From contig DIKT01000006.1 of NCBI GenBank assembly GCA_002424635.1, positions 6,236 through 24,560 of the forward strand: DNA of 18,325 bases, written 5' to 3'. The translations under genes and the position numbers were made by a program. Below the pieces are notes generated by a model. The model saw nothing but the letters and a program-made list of their open reading frames with translations. It was not told the DNA's origin and made no database searches. Position 1 is the first letter of the stretch. Each line of letters begins with the position of its first letter. The DNA is from Desulfobulbaceae bacterium UBA5611 (GTDB taxonomy: Bacteria; Desulfobacterota; Desulfobulbia; Desulfobulbales; Desulfocapsaceae). Positions 15,771-18,325 of this stretch are shown here, in pieces.

Positions 15771-16349
15771 GTGGAATCTTTTGATGAGTTATTGGAAATA
15801 TCAACCAGGATCCATGGCCATATCTGCGCCGGTCAGGTGATCGGAGTACGGATGTCCATGATCGGTCTGGAAGCCATCGGCATCAAGGACCCCAAAGGAC
15901 TCGACCGTAAAAAACTCTACGTTATGGTTGAGATCGATCGGTGCGCTACCGATGCCATCCAGTCAGTCACCGGCTGCAGCCTGGGAAAGAGGTCCATGCG
16001 CTGGATTGATTATGGAATCATGGCGGCCACTTTTGTCAATCTTGACACAGGTCGCGCCTTCCGGGTGGTTGCCCGTGAAGAATCCAGAGAACTATCAAAA
16101 AAATATTGCCCTGAGATTGAAAACAAATATGCCCGGCAACTGGATGCCTACCGGGTTATGCCTGCTGAGGAACTCTTCACCGTCACAGAGGTGACAGTAA
16201 GTATTCCTCAGCAGGATATGCCGGGCCGGCCCCTGAAACGGGTCCAGTGCCAGTCCTGCGGTGACTGGGTCCAGGATTGCCGTGATGTCGAGCAGGATGG
16301 CAAACTGCTGTGCCGGGGTTGCGCCCATGGCAAATATTATAGTAAATAA
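15771..16349 (+). CDS. FmdE-family protein with C-terminal zinc ribbon
   Basis: A 192-residue protein of the FmdE family (named after a protein found with molybdenum formylmethanofuran dehydrogenase). The N-terminal block IHGHICAGQVIGVRM (His15, His17, Cys19) and EIDRCATDAIQSVTGCSLGK (Cys58, Cys69) form the conserved metal-binding region. CQSCG (160-164) and CRGC (181-184) make a C-terminal four-cysteine zinc ribbon. The GTG at 15771 has AGGGAG at a good distance; an in-frame TTG at 15738 lacks one. It follows cobO after 65 bases on the same strand, so it may be the last gene of the operon. The family's biochemical role is not settled; links to molybdopterin enzymes or formate dehydrogenase are suggested in the family but not shown here. 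Confidence 0.85.
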   Translation: MESFDELLEISTRIHGHICAGQVIGVRMSMIGLEAIGIKDPKGLDRKKLYVMVEIDRCATDAIQSVTGCSLGKRSMRWIDYGIMAATFVNLDTGRAFRVVAREESRELSKKYCPEIENKYARQLDAYRVMPAEELFTVTEVTVSIPQQDMPGRPLKRVQCQSCGDWVQDCRDVEQDGKLLCRGCAHGKYYSK

Positions 16350-16429
16350 CTTGGTGTTTGGTAAGTGAGTGTCACTTTAACTTGTTCGCCTTGCCAGATG
16401 CAAATTTTAACTTTTAGAATGGCCAAATT

Positions 16430-18046
16430 ATGATAACGCTTCTTGATTATGGCGCCGGCAATGTCCGCAGTGTCAGAAACGCCATTACCCGGCTGGGCCA
16501 TACGGTTCGTGACGTCCAAGGTCCTCAGGATATTCTTACCGCCGAAAAGCTGATCTTTCCCGGGGTGGGCAGTTTCGGTTCAGTAATGCAGCGTCTGCAA
16601 CGTGACGGACTGGTGGAGCCCCTTATTGAACGGATTCGCCTTAACAAACCGTTCCTTGGTATTTGTGTGGCCTTACAGGCCCTGTTTGAAGGCAGCGAAG
16701 AATCGCCAGGCGTGGCTGGTTTATCAATATTACCCGGCCAGATCAAACGGTTCACTGGTCGCACAGCGGATGCTGGGCAAACCGCCCCCCTGTCTGTGCC
16801 CCAGATCGGCTGGAATGGGATTATTCGGCATAAAGAATCTCCCATTCTCAAAGATTATCAGGATCAAAAATTATATTTCGTCCATTCCTACCGGGCCTCG
16901 GTGGCTGATGTCGGGCCGGACTGGCTGCTTTGTACCACCGATTATGGGGAGTCTTTTGTCAGCGGGGTCGAGAAAGGCAATATCACCGCCTTTCAATTTC
17001 ATCCTGAAAAAAGCGGGGAGGCCGGACTGGCTATCCTCAAAAACTACCTGGAGGCACAAGGCCGTGACTCTATTACGGTTCGACCTGCCCCGGCGGTTAT
17101 CACTAAAAAAACACATATTGCCAAAAGAATCATTGCCTGTCTGGACGTCCGCACCAATGATCAAGGCGATCTGGTGGTGACGAAAGGGGATCAGTACGAT
17201 GTACGCAGTGAGGGTGAGGTCCGTAATCTCGGCAAACCGGTAGAGCTTGCCCGTCGCTATTATGAAGAGGGCGCCGATGAAATTACCTTTCTCAATATCA
17301 CCGGCTTCCGGGACTTCCCGATGCAGGATCAACCAATGCTTGAGGTATTGCAACGGACTTCCGAAAATGTCTTTGTGCCTCTGACTATTGGCGGCGGTAT
17401 CCGTGAATTTACCGATTCAGAGGGTAAACATTATAGTGCCCTAGATGTAGCCGCCGAATATTTTCGGTCCGGGGCTGATAAGATCTCAATCGGCAGTGAT
17501 GCCGTGTATGCTGTCGAAGAGTTTCTACAAACGGGCCGGAAGAGCGGCAACAGTGCTATTGAACAGATTTCCATGGTCTATGGCGCCCAGGCTGTGGTGA
17601 TCTCCGTTGATCCCCGACGAGTCTATGTCCATAGTCCTGAAAATACTAATCATAATACCATTCGCACTATCATACCGGGGCCGCAGGGAGAGAACTACTG
17701 CTGGTACCAGTGCACGGTCAAAGGCGGTCGGGAAGGACGGGATATCGATGCCGTACAATTGGCCGGTACGTGCGAACTGCTGGGGGCAGGCGAGATCCTC
17801 CTCAACTGTATTGACAAGGATGGGACCAACAGCGGTTTTGATCATGAACTGATCAGGCAGGTGCGAGGAGCGGTGACCATTCCCGTGATCGCCTCATCGG
17901 GTGCCGGTTCGGCCCAGCATTTTGTCGACGTCTTCCGGGAAACCGATGTCGAGGCCGCGCTTGCCGCCGGCATTTTCCATCGGCAGGAGGTCCCGGTCAG
18001 TGAGGTCAAAGAGGCGATGAAAAGGAATAACATCGAGACCCGGTGA
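16430..18046 (+). CDS. hisHF: HisHF fusion: imidazole glycerol phosphate synthase, glutaminase plus cyclase
   Basis: A 538-residue single-chain enzyme of histidine biosynthesis. Residues 1-210 are the HisH glutaminase with FLGICVALQ (Cys79 nucleophile) and FHPEKSG (His191, Glu193). Residues about 229-538 are the HisF barrel with ACLDV (Asp239) and ISVDPRR (Asp394). Ammonia from glutamine is channelled to the cyclase, which makes imidazole glycerol phosphate and AICAR from PRFAR. Bacteria normally encode HisH and HisF separately; the fusion, its length and blocks such as TNDQGDLVVTKGDQYDVR and YCWYQCTVKGGRE resemble eukaryotic HIS7. The ATG overlaps the stop of a four-codon frame (16419-16433). 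No other his gene is in the window. Confidence 0.95.
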   Translation: MITLLDYGAGNVRSVRNAITRLGHTVRDVQGPQDILTAEKLIFPGVGSFGSVMQRLQRDGLVEPLIERIRLNKPFLGICVALQALFEGSEESPGVAGLSILPGQIKRFTGRTADAGQTAPLSVPQIGWNGIIRHKESPILKDYQDQKLYFVHSYRASVADVGPDWLLCTTDYGESFVSGVEKGNITAFQFHPEKSGEAGLAILKNYLEAQGRDSITVRPAPAVITKKTHIAKRIIACLDVRTNDQGDLVVTKGDQYDVRSEGEVRNLGKPVELARRYYEEGADEITFLNITGFRDFPMQDQPMLEVLQRTSENVFVPLTIGGGIREFTDSEGKHYSALDVAAEYFRSGADKISIGSDAVYAVEEFLQTGRKSGNSAIEQISMVYGAQAVVISVDPRRVYVHSPENTNHNTIRTIIPGPQGENYCWYQCTVKGGREGRDIDAVQLAGTCELLGAGEILLNCIDKDGTNSGFDHELIRQVRGAVTIPVIASSGAGSAQHFVDVFRETDVEAALAAGIFHRQEVPVSEVKEAMKRNNIETR

Positions 18047-18117
18047 TCAGGTCAGGGCTGGATATTGGATGAAAGCGGAAGCAGGTTTATCAAACTTATC
18101 ATTGCTTCTGACTCAGC

Positions 18118-18325
18118 TCATTTTTGCCATTGCTGGAAACCAGCCGGATCATCATTGCTATTGCTGGAAATTACCCGGTTACGACCTTGTTCCTTGGCTT
18201 GATACAGAGCCTGATCGGCACGTTTTACTATCATCTCAGCACTATCCGGGACATCAGAAAATCGATAGCCGGCCACTCCGATACTGACGGTGATATAAAT
18301 CCTAAATTCCCGTGTTATTGTAACG
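18118..18325 (-). CDS. GGDEF-domain (diguanylate cyclase) protein, C-terminal end only
   Basis: The reverse strand is open from the right edge to a TGA at 18118-18120 and encodes the last 68 residues of a protein. ITVSIGVAGYR, then SAEMIVKRADQALYQAKEQGRNRV, is the C-terminal half of a GGDEF domain, after the catalytic GG(D/E)EF loop, which lies outside the window. Such domains make cyclic di-GMP; whether this one is active, and what sensor it carries, cannot be seen. The short tail after the domain contains two near-identical 16-base copies (18125-18140 and 18157-18172, one difference), possibly a small duplication. The gene is convergent with hisHF. Confidence 0.88.
   Translation of the reverse strand, partial: VTITREFRIYITVSIGVAGYRFSDVPDSAEMIVKRADQALYQAKEQGRNRVISSNSNDDPAGFQQWQK

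Noticed and set aside
18069..18287. 72-codon plus-strand open frame after hisHF
   Set aside because: The reverse strand of the same bases encodes a clear GGDEF C-terminus, so the plus frame is a shadow.
1..18325. Mobile elements, defence systems, CRISPR arrays, tRNA or rRNA genes
   Set aside because: Nearly all sequence is covered by recognised housekeeping or metabolic genes, gaps are under about 260 bases, and no transposase, integrase, spaced repeats or tRNA-like folds were seen by eye.

Overview
The window reads as a compact stretch of chromosome from an anaerobic bacterium. It is probably a Desulfobacterota (delta-proteobacterial) sulfate-reducer-type organism, possibly close to Desulfobulbales. 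That placement is an inference from gene content: the anaerobic (cbi) corrin pathway, a DUF39-type homocysteine biosynthesis protein, a three-cysteine LarE, an FmdE-family protein, a small membrane-anchored di-heme cytochrome c and a fused HisHF. No rRNA, tRNA, CRISPR array or transposase was seen. Almost every stretch is explained by an ordinary metabolic gene.

Left part (1-6600). A DUF445 membrane protein runs off the left edge; it lies downstream of and overlaps a phosphoglycolate-phosphatase-like HAD hydrolase (both minus). After a divergent gap come plus-strand genes: an M23-fold protein without signal peptide, a YaiI/YqxD (DUF188) protein, a geranylgeranyl-reductase-family flavoprotein and a 90-residue di-heme cytochrome. 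Converging on these from the right are tsaD (tRNA t6A synthesis) and three consecutive paralogous DUF2062 membrane proteins (all minus).

Middle part (6600-11960). moaA (molybdenum cofactor) is convergent with pheA (chorismate mutase/prephenate dehydratase); a perfect 26-bp inverted repeat brackets the moaA stop codon. A plus-strand pair follows: a DUF39 homocysteine biosynthesis protein and a LarE-type sulfur-transfer enzyme. Next is an HU gene with a strong ribosome binding site and a palindromic terminator behind it.

Right part (11960-18325). A tight cobalamin operon, cbiD - cbiET fusion - cbiF - cobO, shows overlapping or nearly abutting starts and stops. It makes corrin-ring intermediates (C1, C5/C15 and C11 methylations, C12 decarboxylation) and adenosylates the cobalt. 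It is followed by an FmdE-family protein with a C-terminal zinc ribbon. Then comes a single-chain HisH-HisF (imidazole glycerol phosphate synthase) of the type usual in eukaryotes. The last about 200 bases hold the C-terminal end of a GGDEF (diguanylate cyclase) protein on the minus strand.

I did not find a clearly new multi-gene system. The best leads are the moaA 3' hairpin, the eukaryote-like HisHF, the DUF2062 triplet, the DUF39-LarE pair, and the terminator placed directly in front of cbiD. No gap between genes exceeds about 260 bases.
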